This document shows positions 1 to 10,531 of a stretch of DNA of 64,000 bases, one piece after another. Origin of the DNA: DAOUAT01 sp964551735 (lineage in GTDB: Bacteria; Chloroflexota; Anaerolineae; CG2-30-64-16); NCBI GenBank assembly GCA_964551735.1, contig CAZKEF010000025.1, positions 1-64,000 on the forward strand. Reading direction: 5' to 3'. The translations under genes were made by a program, and so were the position numbers. Under the pieces are notes generated by a model. The model worked only from the letters and a program-made list of their open reading frames with translations. It was not told the DNA's origin and searched no databases. The stretch's first letter is position 1, and every line of letters begins with the position of its first letter.

Positions 1-55
1 AACCCCTTGCCTCTACAGTGCGATTGTAGCGCTCTCCCAGATGAGCTACAGCCCC
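1..55 (-). tRNA. tRNA-Ala (anticodon CGC), 3' part outside window
   Basis: Read on the minus strand, this is the 5' two thirds of a tRNA. The acceptor strand GGGGCTG is followed by T8-A9, a D arm GCTC...GAGC, and an anticodon stem CTACA/TGTAG closing a seven-base loop ATCGCAC. Anticodon CGC reads the Ala codon GCG. The T arm and 3' acceptor strand lie beyond the window edge, so the far end cannot be checked. Confidence 0.85.
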
Positions 56-198
56 GTGAGCAAAAAACAGTATACGCAGGATGGGCATTAGTGTCAAATA
101 AGTGCACCTTGCGACTCACCAGGCGTCAGTTTGACGTTGGCCGAAATTCGCGATATTGTAACGCCTGTACAATCATAACCATCTTCATGGGAGGCGTT

Positions 199-624
199 AT
201 GGGATTCATTATGTTATTGCACAGTCACGGACGCTGGGTGCTGCTCGTCGTCGCGGCGCTGGCCGTCTTGAAGGCGCTGGCCGGCTGGCTGGGAAAACAG
301 CCGTGGCGCAAGCTGGATGATCAGGTTGGCCTGGCCTACGTGCTGGTGATGGATATCCAATTCCTGTTAGGCCTGATCATCTGGTTGTTCGGGCCGACCG
401 GGCTCCGGATGTTGTCCAGCGTGATGGACAACGCTTATGGCCGGTTTATCGCGCTGGAACATGGCCTGCTGATCGTGATCGCGTTGGTTCTGGCGCACCT
501 AGGGCGAGCGCGCACCAAGAAGGCGGGCCCGGGTGCTGCCAAACAGCGCAGCGCCTTGATCTTTTACGGCCTCAGCTTCGTATTCGTGGCGCTGGTCTTC
601 GTAATGGAAGCGATGGCCCGCTGA
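199..624 (+). CDS. Small four-helix integral membrane protein, function unknown
   Basis: A 141-residue protein with about four hydrophobic helices (roughly residues 9-29, 43-65, 84-103 and 118-138). Histidines near helix ends (LLHSH, EHG, AHLG) recall small b-type cytochrome-like membrane proteins, but no heme ligand pair can be assigned. The frame is open further upstream, but ATG 199 is chosen because a GGGAGG ribosome site precedes it at normal distance and the upstream residues are hydrophilic and cysteine-rich, unlike the rest. An acyltransferase gene follows after 31 nt, so the two may be cotranscribed. Similar unnamed proteins are remembered from Chloroflexota and Bacteroidota; no function is claimed. 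Confidence 0.75.
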   Translation: MGFIMLLHSHGRWVLLVVAALAVLKALAGWLGKQPWRKLDDQVGLAYVLVMDIQFLLGLIIWLFGPTGLRMLSSVMDNAYGRFIALEHGLLIVIALVLAHLGRARTKKAGPGAAKQRSALIFYGLSFVFVALVFVMEAMAR

Positions 625-655
625 GACTTGACGACCACGCATCTGAGAGACTGCT

Positions 656-1534
656 TTGGTCTTTGAAAATTACTACATCTACAAAGCCGCGATCTGGCTG
701 GCCTGGCGCCTGCCGCGCGGCTTCATGTATTTTCTGGCCGGCTTCCTGGCCGAGTTGAACTTCTTCTTCAATGCGCGCTCCCGGCGGGGGGTCTATGCCA
801 ACCAGGCGCACGTGCTCCCCCAAACAACCAACCACTTCACGCGCTGGCGGATGGCACGCGCCGTGTTTCGCCATTTCGCCTATTCGATCCTGGACTTCTT
901 CTACATCCCGCGGCTGACCCCGGACAACCTCAACGACTTCCTGGCCGATATCCGCGGGTGGGAGCATGTGCAGGCCGCGCTGGCGGCAGGTCACGGCGGC
1001 ATCTTCGTGACTGCACACATGGGGAGCTGGGAGCTGGGCGGGGCGTGTGCGGGTCTGTTAGGTGTGCCGCTGACCGCAGCCGCGCTGCCGCACAAAGACA
1101 AGCGCATAGATGACATCTTTCTGCGCAACCGGGCGGCCGGCCAGATTGAGGTGGTGCCGGTAGGCGGCGCCATGCCGAAGCTGGAAAACGCCCTGAGGCG
1201 CGGCCGCTTCATCGCCCTGGTCTCGGACCGCGATGTCAGGGGGACGGGCTTGAAGCTGCCCCTCTTCGGCCAGCCCATGCGCGTGCCCAGCGGTGCGGCG
1301 CGGCTGGCGCTCCGCACCGGCGCGTGGATCCTCCCCGGCGTCGCCTATCGCGAGCGTGATTGGCGCATCGTAATAGACATCCGTGCGCCGATCATCCCCG
1401 ATCCGGCACGAGATACCGAAGAAGCCTTGGTCCAACGCTACCTGCGCGTGCTGGAAGAGTTCATCCGTGCGCGTCCCGACCAGTGGCTGTCGTTCTTCGA
1501 TCTATGGAGCGAGACGGAGCTGCCGGTGGCGTGA
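656..1534 (+). CDS. Lysophospholipid (LpxL/HtrB-like) acyltransferase
   Basis: A 292-residue membrane-associated acyltransferase of the LpxL/HtrB/PatA superfamily. These enzymes move an acyl chain onto a glycolipid or lipid A precursor at the inner face of the membrane. The catalytic HX4E motif is visible as HMGSWE near residue 122, followed by the usual substrate block VSDRDVRG and a GAARLALRTGA segment. The amino terminus is hydrophobic and amphipathic (WLAWRLPRGFMYFL), typical of the family. The start is a TTG at 656; no ATG gives a full-length product. Without lipid A genes nearby, a phosphatidylinositol-mannoside-type or other glycolipid substrate is as likely as lipid A. Confidence 0.82.
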   Translation: MVFENYYIYKAAIWLAWRLPRGFMYFLAGFLAELNFFFNARSRRGVYANQAHVLPQTTNHFTRWRMARAVFRHFAYSILDFFYIPRLTPDNLNDFLADIRGWEHVQAALAAGHGGIFVTAHMGSWELGGACAGLLGVPLTAAALPHKDKRIDDIFLRNRAAGQIEVVPVGGAMPKLENALRRGRFIALVSDRDVRGTGLKLPLFGQPMRVPSGAARLALRTGAWILPGVAYRERDWRIVIDIRAPIIPDPARDTEEALVQRYLRVLEEFIRARPDQWLSFFDLWSETELPVA

Positions 1535-1614
1535 GTGGGTGTGGGTGTGGGTGTAGGAAGTATGGGAGTGTGGGAGTGTCGGGTAGGGATGTAGACTCCC
1601 GCACTCTCACACTC
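1533..1614. repeat. Word-like low-complexity inverted repeat tract
   Basis: Between the convergent acyltransferase and argH stops, the sequence is built from variants of GTGGGTGT and GGGAGTGT. It ends with a block reading ACTCCCGCACTCTCACACTC, the approximate inverted complement of the first half, so a hairpin can form. It may act as a two-way transcription barrier. It belongs to the tract class described in the findings. Confidence 0.7.
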
Positions 1615-1615
1615 G

Positions 1616-3052
<1,437 letters not shown>

Positions 3053-3059
3053 AGAATCC

Positions 3060-4019
3060 CTACTCCCAAGCGCTGGCCTTACCCAGGGTCTCCATCTCCT
3101 CAGCGCTCAACCGGACGCCGGCCGCGGCCAGGCTCTCGCTGAGCTGCGCCACCGAGTTCGCGCCGATGATGGGCGCGGTGATCACCGGTTGGGTCAGCAG
3201 CCAGGCCAGGGCAACCTGTGCCACGGCGAGGCCCCGCGCGGCAGCGATCTGATCCAGAGCGTCCAGGATAGCGAACCCGCGGTCGTTGAAGTAGCGCCGC
3301 TGGATGCCCTCGGCACGGGCGCTGGTCGGCACGCTATCGCGCCGGTACTTGCCGGTGAGGAAGCCTCCGGCCAGCGGGCTGTACGGGATCACGCCGACCC
3401 CTTCCTCCTCGCACAGCGGCTTGAGCTCGCGCTCAAACTCGGCGCGATGGGCCAGGCTATAGTGCGGCTGGAGGGAGTCGTAGCGGGCCAACCCCAGTTT
3501 GTCGCTGGCCCACAGCGCCTTGGCGAAACGCCACGCCGGGTAGTTGGATGCGCCGACGTAGCGCACCTTGCCGGCGCGCACCAGGTCATCCAACGCGCGC
3601 AGCGTCTCGTCAATGGGGGTTTCGGGATCGAAGAAATGGGTCTGATACAAATCAATGTAGTTTGTATCCAGCCGGCGCAGAGAGTCCTCGCATGCGCGGA
3701 TCAGGTGGCCGCGACTGAGGCCCTCCCCGTTCGGACCGTCCCACATGCGGCCGCGGGCCTTGGTGGCCAACACGATCTGCCCGCGGTTGCAGCGCGCCTT
3801 CATCCACCGGCCGATGATCTGCTCCGACACGCCGCCGGGGTTGCCCTCGGCCCAGCGTGAGTAGATGTCGGCGGTGTCAATGAAATTGCCGCCGGCCTCA
3901 GCAAACGCATCCATCACGGCGAAGCTGGTCGCTTCGTCGGCGGTCCAACCGAACTGCATGGTGCCAAGACACAGCTCGGAGACTCTAAGGCCGGTGCGGC
4001 CCAGACGACGGTAGTTCAT
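3060..4019 (-). CDS. Aldo/keto reductase
   Basis: A 319-residue NADP-dependent aldo/keto reductase of the Tas/YajO type, a TIM-barrel enzyme reducing aldehydes or ketones. The catalytic tetrad can be read: Asp and Tyr in FIDTADIYSRW, Lys in ATKARGR, and His in LYQTHFFD. The amino end MNYRRLGRTGLRVSELCLGTM is standard for the family. It lies 7 nt upstream of argH and follows argJ, so it is cotranscribed with arginine genes, though no step of that pathway needs such an enzyme. The substrate is unknown; a role in detoxifying semialdehydes is only a guess. Confidence 0.9.
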   Translation of the reverse strand: MNYRRLGRTGLRVSELCLGTMQFGWTADEATSFAVMDAFAEAGGNFIDTADIYSRWAEGNPGGVSEQIIGRWMKARCNRGQIVLATKARGRMWDGPNGEGLSRGHLIRACEDSLRRLDTNYIDLYQTHFFDPETPIDETLRALDDLVRAGKVRYVGASNYPAWRFAKALWASDKLGLARYDSLQPHYSLAHRAEFERELKPLCEEEGVGVIPYSPLAGGFLTGKYRRDSVPTSARAEGIQRRYFNDRGFAILDALDQIAAARGLAVAQVALAWLLTQPVITAPIIGANSVAQLSESLAAAGVRLSAEEMETLGKASAWE

Positions 4020-4041
4020 GAAAGCCTCCTCTAAAGAATAC

Positions 4042-5271
4042 TTACGTTCGATAATGGCCGTTGATGCTCACGTAATCATGGCTCAGGTCGCACGTCCACA
4101 CCGTGGCCGCTCCGGCGCCCAACCCGAGATCCACCGTCACGGCGATCTCCAGCCCGGCAAAGATGGCGCTGGCGGCCTCTTCCGAATATGGCAACGGCTG
4201 GCCGGCGCGCACGAGTTGCAGCGCCTCCCCGCGTCCCCGCCTCGCCGCGTCCCCATCTGCGGTCCCCGCCGCGATCCACAGGTCCGCCTTCCCCGGCTCC
4301 ACCACTGCGCCAGAATAACCCACCGCGGCCAGGATGCGCCCCCAGTTGGCGTCACCGCCGTAGAACGCAGTCTTCACCAGCGGCGAGTTGGCGACGGCCT
4401 GCGCGGCCTTTCTGGCGTCCGCATCCGAGGCCGCGCCCACCACCCGCACGGTGATGAACTTGGTCGCGCCCTCGCCGTCGCGCACGATCTGCTGAGCCAG
4501 GTCGGTGCAGAGCGAGGTCAAAGCTGAGGCAAAGGCTGAGGCTGAGGGCTCGGAGCTGCCAACTTCCAGCTTCCAGCCCGCTGCGCCGTTCGCCAATAAC
4601 AACACCGTGTCGTTGGTGCTGGTATCCCCATCAATACTGATCGCGTGAAAGCTGACGTCCACGGCCTGGCGCAGCATGGCCTGCAAGGCGGCTGGCTCGA
4701 CCGCGGCATCAGTGACGATCACGGCGAGCATGGTGGCCATGTCGGGGTGGATCATGCCCGCGCCCTTACACATACCCAATAGCAGCGCGCCGTCGGCCTC
4801 CCGGAACGCGACCTTGGGCCGGGTGTCGGTGGTCATGATAGCACGAGACGCGGCGTCCCAACCCTCGGCTGAGAGCGCGGCCGTCGCGATCTCGATGCCG
4901 GCTGCGATCTTCGCCATGGGCAGCCGCGGGCCGATGACGCCGGTGGACATCACGGCGGCCGAGCGCGGGGGCAACCCGGCCGCAGCCTCCACCAGGGCCG
5001 CCATCGTCGCGGCGTCGGCCAGGCCCGCGTCGCCGGTGCAGGCGTTGGCGCAGCCCGCGTTGATGGCGACCCCGCGCAGCCCGGCCGAGTTCTCCGCCAC
5101 CAGGCCGCGATCGTAGAGCACGGGCGCGGCCGGGAACGCATTCTGTGTGAACACGGCCGCGGCCGCGCATGGCCGGTCGCTGACGATCAGCGCCAGGTCC
5201 GCCGCGCCGGTCTTTTTGATGCCGGCCGCGACGCCGGAGAAAGTAAAGCCGAGAGGAACTTGTTCAGGCAT
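4042..5271 (-). CDS. argJ: Bifunctional ornithine acetyltransferase / N-acetylglutamate synthase
   Basis: A 409-residue ArgJ. It transfers acetyl from N-acetylornithine to glutamate, recycling the acetyl group, and in many bacteria also acetylates glutamate from acetyl-CoA. The self-cleavage region GMIHPDMATMLAVIVTDA carries the Ala-Thr bond that yields the alpha and beta subunits, and the Thr becomes the nucleophile. Start ATG 5271 (MPEQVPLGF) is preferred over an upstream in-frame ATG because a GGAG site sits about 8 nt before it. A short region near 4519-4580 (GSSEPSASAFASA) is encoded by word-like repeats. A separate argA-like gene lies in the same cluster, so ArgJ may work mainly as the transferase. 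Confidence 0.95.
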   Translation of the reverse strand: MPEQVPLGFTFSGVAAGIKKTGAADLALIVSDRPCAAAAVFTQNAFPAAPVLYDRGLVAENSAGLRGVAINAGCANACTGDAGLADAATMAALVEAAAGLPPRSAAVMSTGVIGPRLPMAKIAAGIEIATAALSAEGWDAASRAIMTTDTRPKVAFREADGALLLGMCKGAGMIHPDMATMLAVIVTDAAVEPAALQAMLRQAVDVSFHAISIDGDTSTNDTVLLLANGAAGWKLEVGSSEPSASAFASALTSLCTDLAQQIVRDGEGATKFITVRVVGAASDADARKAAQAVANSPLVKTAFYGGDANWGRILAAVGYSGAVVEPGKADLWIAAGTADGDAARRGRGEALQLVRAGQPLPYSEEAASAIFAGLEIAVTVDLGLGAGAATVWTCDLSHDYVSINGHYRT

Positions 5272-5295
5272 GCTTCCAACTCCAATAGGCGGCAT

Positions 5296-5371
5296 AAACT
5301 GGAAGCTAGTTATCTGAAACGAGGTGCTCCCTGCATTTCCAGTATCCAGCTTCCAGTATCCGGCATCCAGC
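5296..5371. repeat. Intergenic CTGGAAGC/GCTTCCAG word repeat
   Basis: Between argG and argJ the sequence has AACTGGAAGCTAG followed by several variants of TTCCAGTATCCAGC and CGGCATCCAGC. The two word groups are inverted complements, so a hairpin can form in the operon message. Confidence 0.7.
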
Positions 5372-6640
<1,269 letters not shown>

Positions 6641-6650
6641 GAATTGCTCC

Positions 6651-6746
6651 TTGGTGGGTTGGTAAGTTGGTAGATAAGGAAACAAGGAAACAAGGGAATA
6701 GGGAATCCTTGTCTACTTGTCTACCTGTCTACTTGTCTACCTATTT
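6651..6746. repeat. Word repeat tract (AAACAAGG / TTGTCTACC words)
   Basis: Upstream of argG the tract reads as GGTAGATAAGG, repeated AAACAAGG, then CCTTGTCTAC and repeated TTGTCTACCTG. The first half is roughly the inverted complement of the second, giving a long imperfect hairpin. Its last bases overlap the end of the homoserine dehydrogenase gene. Confidence 0.75.
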
Positions 6747-7774
6747 CCTGTCAGCGTAATCACATCCCGCAGCATCGCGGCTGCGGTGGGCACGGGGCCG
6801 CGCTCGTCCACTTTGAATTGCTGCAGGCCCATGATGTCGGTATCGAAGATGATGCCCATCTCCCAGCCGCTGACGCCGGCCAGAAAATCGCCGACGGGCA
6901 GCCATTCGGGTTGGATGGACAGAGCATAGCGGCCACCGAGGCCGCGCTCCGCCCGCGCCACCAGCTTGATCACCTGGCCCTGGGCCGCGGCCGCCCGGAT
7001 GTCGTTGGCAGTGATGCCGGTGATGCCGATAACGGGGGTCGCATCGGCCAGAGTCGCGGGCTGGCGCAGGATGCTGTTGGTGATGATGACCAGCTTGTTG
7101 GCGGTGTCCCACCCCTCGACGTCCAGGGTCGGGTCGGCCTCCGCGATGCCGTCGATCTGGGCCTGGCGCAAAGCTTCCTCGTAACTGCCGCCCTGCGCCA
7201 TCGCGGCCAGGATCGAGTTGCTGGTGGAATTGAAGATGCCGGCCACCGAGCGGATCTCGCATCCGGCCAGATCGCGCTGGCCGATGTTGACCACCGGCAG
7301 CGCGCCGCACACGGTGGCGCTGTACGCCAGGCCGACGCCAGCCGCCCGCGCCGCGTCTTCCAGCTCACCGAATGCGTACACCAGCGGTCCTTTGTTGGCC
7401 AGCACCACGTGCAGCCCCCGGCGGATGGCCCGGCGGGCGCAGTCGAGGCCTGGCTGGCCGGTGCGCAGGTTGACCGCCGAGGCTTCCAGCAGCAGGTCGG
7501 CCGGGGCTTGGGCGGCCAGCTTGAATGCGCTCATGCCCGGCACGCCGCGCACGAAGGTGGCCGCGGCGCCCCCGCGCGCCTTGTGCTCGTGCAGCGCAAT
7601 AGGGTCAATACCGCTCCCGTCCATCACCGCGCCGGACGAGTCGGCCGCGCCGGTCAGGACCAGCTCCAGGTCGTAGCGTTCCCGCAGCAGTGGCGCCTTG
7701 GCGACCATCAGCTCCAGGAACGCGCGTCCCACGTTGCCCAGGCCGATGAGGGCGAGACGGATGGTTATCGGCAT
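6737..7774 (-). CDS. hom: Homoserine dehydrogenase
   Basis: A 345-residue homoserine dehydrogenase, which reduces aspartate semialdehyde to homoserine with NAD(P)H on the way to threonine and methionine. The Rossmann motif GLGNVGRAFLE is at residues 11-21. The catalytic-domain blocks VLANKGPLVY and GIFNSTSNSILAAM are clear, followed by the EADPTLDVEGWD motif. No C-terminal ACT domain is present, so feedback control by threonine is unlikely here. It sits within the arg cluster between argA and argG although it does not belong to arginine synthesis. A second hom gene lies at 48.5 kb. Confidence 0.93.
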   Translation of the reverse strand: MPITIRLALIGLGNVGRAFLELMVAKAPLLRERYDLELVLTGAADSSGAVMDGSGIDPIALHEHKARGGAAATFVRGVPGMSAFKLAAQAPADLLLEASAVNLRTGQPGLDCARRAIRRGLHVVLANKGPLVYAFGELEDAARAAGVGLAYSATVCGALPVVNIGQRDLAGCEIRSVAGIFNSTSNSILAAMAQGGSYEEALRQAQIDGIAEADPTLDVEGWDTANKLVIITNSILRQPATLADATPVIGITGITANDIRAAAAQGQVIKLVARAERGLGGRYALSIQPEWLPVGDFLAGVSGWEMGIIFDTDIMGLQQFKVDERGPVPTAAAMLRDVITLTGNR

Positions 7775-7784
7775 GATGAGCTCC

Positions 7785-8330
7785 TCAGTTTACCAACGCT
7801 AACCGCAAACCCTGCCACAACTCCTGGCTGATCTCCGGTGCGATGGGCTTCGGCGCGACTTGCGGCTCGGTCAGGTTCATCAGCACCGCGATCTCGTCGC
7901 ACGCATCGAACTTGGGGCAGTAAATGCACTCGTGCCAGATCTTAGTCGAGATGGCCCAGCGGTCAACGGTGGCAAAGCCGCACCGGTTGAAGAATCCCTC
8001 GCTCAGCGTCAGCGCGCAGATCTGATCGTAGCCGTCCGCCCGTGCACGCTCTACCAGGGCTGCCACCAGACGGGCTCCCAGACCCGCACCGCGCAGCGCC
8101 GGCGCGACCGCCAGCGATCGCAGCTCGGTCAGCCGGGGGGTCAGTTCCACGTTGGAGCCGCAGCCTACAACCCGGCCATCCTGCTCGGCCACCAGAAACC
8201 ATTTGAGCACGCGGCGGATCTGCTCAGGCGTGCGCGGCAACATCAGGTTCTGCGCGGCGTACCCATTGACGATGGTCAGAATCCCCTCGATATCGGCTTC
8301 AACGGCCCGTCGGATCCCGATTTCCCTCAT
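7785..8330 (-). CDS. argA: Amino-acid N-acetyltransferase, short ArgA-type GNAT
   Basis: A GNAT-fold enzyme of about 181 residues resembling the short N-acetylglutamate synthases that lack the amino-acid kinase domain. It probably makes N-acetylglutamate from acetyl-CoA and glutamate, the first step of arginine synthesis. Family marks are INGYAAQ-like IVNGYAAQNLMLPR, the acetyl-CoA loop RGAGLGARLV, and a C-terminal CPKFDACDE. ATG 8330 is chosen; a TTG at 8375 overlapping the argD stop would add 15 residues, but those (REVKKVRKCREMR) are encoded by a low-complexity repeat. It lies directly downstream of argD and the two are probably translated together. Confidence 0.82.
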   Translation of the reverse strand: MREIGIRRAVEADIEGILTIVNGYAAQNLMLPRTPEQIRRVLKWFLVAEQDGRVVGCGSNVELTPRLTELRSLAVAPALRGAGLGARLVAALVERARADGYDQICALTLSEGFFNRCGFATVDRWAISTKIWHECIYCPKFDACDEIAVLMNLTEPQVAPKPIAPEISQELWQGLRLALVN

Positions 8331-8372
8331 TTCCCTGCATTTCCTCACTTTCTTGACTTCCCTCAGCTCCGT
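8329..8372. repeat. Word repeat at the argD/argA junction
   Basis: The plus strand shows TTTCCCTCA, TTTCCCTGCA, TTTCCTCAC and TTCCCTCAG in a row, one word repeated with changes. It lies at the 5' end of argA and may add a variable basic N-terminus if the upstream TTG start is used. Confidence 0.6.
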
Positions 8373-9550
8373 CAAACCGCTTGAAAAACTGCGTTCAACC
8401 GTTCGATTACTTGATCAATCTCATCCCGGCCGATGATTAGCGGCGGCACGAAGCGCAAGGTATTCGGCCCCGCATTGATCAGCAGCAGGCCGTGGCGATA
8501 GCCCGCGTTCACCACGTCTGCGGCCGGGATGTCCAGGTCTGCGCCGATCATCAGCCCGCGGCCGCGCACCGCGGTGAGGTGCGGCGAGTTCAGCTCCTCC
8601 AGCCGCTCCTTAAAGTACGCGCCCTTTGCAGCCACGTCGGCCAGGAACTCGGGCCGATTGACCCGCGCCAGCACGGCCTCAGCCACCGAGGCAACCAGCG
8701 GGCTTCCGGCGAAGGTGCTGCCGTGATCGCCCGGATGCATTACATCGGCCACGCGTTGGGTCATCAAGATGGCGCCCATGGGTAGACCGCCCGCCAACGG
8801 CTTCGCGGCGGTCAAGATGTCCGGCGCCACGCCAGGACCCTGGTGCGCCCACAGCGTGCCGGTCCGGCCGAGGCCGCACTGCACCTCGTCGAAGATCAGC
8901 AGCGCGTTGTGGCGATCGCACAACTGGCGCAGGCCGGCCAGAAACTCCGGCGTGGCCGGGTGGATGCCGCCCTCGCCCTGCACCGGTTCGACGATTGCGG
9001 CGCAGACGTCGTCGCCCATGACCGCAGCCATGCCGTCCAGGTCATTGAACGGCGCGATGCGCACGCCCGGCAGCAGCGGCCGGAACGCGGCCTGGTATTT
9101 CTCCCGCGGGGTGGCGGCTAGTGCGCCGAAGGTCCGGCCATGAAACGCGCCGGTGAACGCGACAATGGCCGTCTTTTCGGCGTTAAAGTTGTCGCGCGCC
9201 CACTTGCGCGCGAACTTGAACGCGCCTTCGTTGGCCTCTGCGCCGGAGTTGCAGAAGAACACCTTGTCGGCGAAGCTGCTCTCGCACAGCTTGCGCGCCA
9301 GCCGGGCATGATGCGCAGTGTGATACAGGTTGGACACATGCCACAACCGGGTGGCCTGCTCGGCCAGCACGGCCGCCAGGCCCGGATCTGCATGCCCGAA
9401 CGCGTTCACCGCGATGCCCGCGGCGCAGTCCAAGTAGCTGTTCCCCGCGGTGTCGTAGATCCAGCATCCCTGGCCGTGATCCAACACGAAAGGTGGCCGC
9501 GCGTAGGTGCCGAGGACGTAGTGCTGCTCAAGTTCAACAATGTCTTCCAT
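8372..9550 (-). CDS. argD: Acetylornithine aminotransferase
   Basis: A 392-residue class-III PLP aminotransferase that converts N-acetylglutamate semialdehyde to N-acetylornithine using glutamate. Visible family marks are FCNSGAEANEGAFKFAR, FHGRTFGALAAT, the PLP-contacting FDEVQCGLGRTG, and the Schiff-base lysine in TAAKPLAGGLP. Start ATG 9550 has an AGGAGTG site upstream; the 39 extra residues of the open frame are not conserved. It follows argB with a gap of about 113 nt that includes the short words TACGCAGTATGCAGTA. Confidence 0.94.
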   Translation of the reverse strand: MEDIVELEQHYVLGTYARPPFVLDHGQGCWIYDTAGNSYLDCAAGIAVNAFGHADPGLAAVLAEQATRLWHVSNLYHTAHHARLARKLCESSFADKVFFCNSGAEANEGAFKFARKWARDNFNAEKTAIVAFTGAFHGRTFGALAATPREKYQAAFRPLLPGVRIAPFNDLDGMAAVMGDDVCAAIVEPVQGEGGIHPATPEFLAGLRQLCDRHNALLIFDEVQCGLGRTGTLWAHQGPGVAPDILTAAKPLAGGLPMGAILMTQRVADVMHPGDHGSTFAGSPLVASVAEAVLARVNRPEFLADVAAKGAYFKERLEELNSPHLTAVRGRGLMIGADLDIPAADVVNAGYRHGLLLINAGPNTLRFVPPLIIGRDEIDQVIERLNAVFQAV

Positions 9551-9663
9551 CGTAATGCACTCCTGGTCAGTGGTGCTGCGCACCGCGCATTTGTGTACCG
9601 AGATGATTTGGTTTGAACGGAATCCGTCGTACGCAGTATGCAGTAAGTGATCCGCTCTCTCCA

Positions 9664-10437
9664 TCACCTTCCAAGGATCACCGCCGTCCCTTCTCCCCTC
9701 GCCAACCCCGCCAGATCCGTGATCACCGCCTGGTGCACGCCCTGTTCGACCGCCTCGGTGGCCGAACGCACTTTAGGGATCATGCCGCCGGTGATGTGGC
9801 CATCAGCGACCAGGCCCTCGACCTGCCCCACGGTGAGCGCGCGCATGGTGCGGCCGGTGATTTGCACGCCGGAGACGTTGCTCACGAAGATAAGCTTGCC
9901 CGCCTCGACCGCCCGTGCCACGCCCGCGGCCACGTGATCGGCGTTGACGTTGTAACTCAGCCCGTCCTCGCCCAGGGAGACCGGCGAGATGACCGGAGTC
10001 AGGCCCAGGTCGAGCAGTTGCAGCAGCGCCTCGCCGTTGACCGGGCCAACCTGGCCCACCAGCCCCAGGCTCTTGCCATTGACCGTCAGCGGCGTGGTGC
10101 GCACCAGCCCCATGTCCACCCCGGTGAGGCCAAGCGCATCCACCCCGCCGTTCACCAGCCAACGCACCAGCCGGGTGTTCACCGTGCCGTTCAGCACCAT
10201 CTCCACCAGCCGCATGCTCTCCGGGCCGGTGGCGCGCAGCCCCGCGACCGTCTCGAAAGCCACGCCGAGCTGGCCGTGCAGGTCGCTGATCTCCTTGCCG
10301 CCGCCGTGAACGATGATCACCGCGTGCTCGGCCAGCAGCTCCTTGACCGCGGCCACGAACCCCGCCAGGAATGCCTCATCCTCCACCTGGTTGCCGCCGA
10401 TTTTGAGGACGAGAATGGATTTGTCGTTGGAATGCAT
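9664..10437 (-). CDS. argB: Acetylglutamate kinase
   Basis: A 257-residue amino-acid kinase that phosphorylates N-acetylglutamate with ATP, the second step of the pathway. The glycine-rich KIGGNQVED and HGGGKEISD loops and the later YNVNADHVAAGVARA block identify it. It is short and lacks the N-terminal helix found in arginine-inhibited hexameric enzymes, so it may not be feedback inhibited; this is inference. ATG 10437 is the best start, since residues before it are unconserved. The ribosome site is weak. Confidence 0.92.
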   Translation of the reverse strand: MHSNDKSILVLKIGGNQVEDEAFLAGFVAAVKELLAEHAVIIVHGGGKEISDLHGQLGVAFETVAGLRATGPESMRLVEMVLNGTVNTRLVRWLVNGGVDALGLTGVDMGLVRTTPLTVNGKSLGLVGQVGPVNGEALLQLLDLGLTPVISPVSLGEDGLSYNVNADHVAAGVARAVEAGKLIFVSNVSGVQITGRTMRALTVGQVEGLVADGHITGGMIPKVRSATEAVEQGVHQAVITDLAGLARGEGTAVILGR

Positions 10438-10467
10438 TTTGCCTGCCCTGCTCTTGTTGTTGCACAC

Positions 10468-10531
10468 GACGTACTACGTATTGGGTGGATTCACCCCGAT
10501 CTCGCGCAATGCGTAGTACGCAATACGCTTC
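10468..10531. repeat. Inverted repeat between argC and argB
   Basis: GTACTACGTATTG on the left and CAATGCGTAGTAC on the right form a 13-bp stem with one mismatch, enclosing a second small hairpin GGTGGATTCACC. Further TACGCAATACG words follow. It lies in the operon message between argC and argB. Confidence 0.7.

Noticed and set aside
1533..1614. CRISPR array or simple tandem repeat
   Set aside because: Repeat units are short, imperfect and without spacers of constant length; inverted partners are present, which CRISPR arrays lack.
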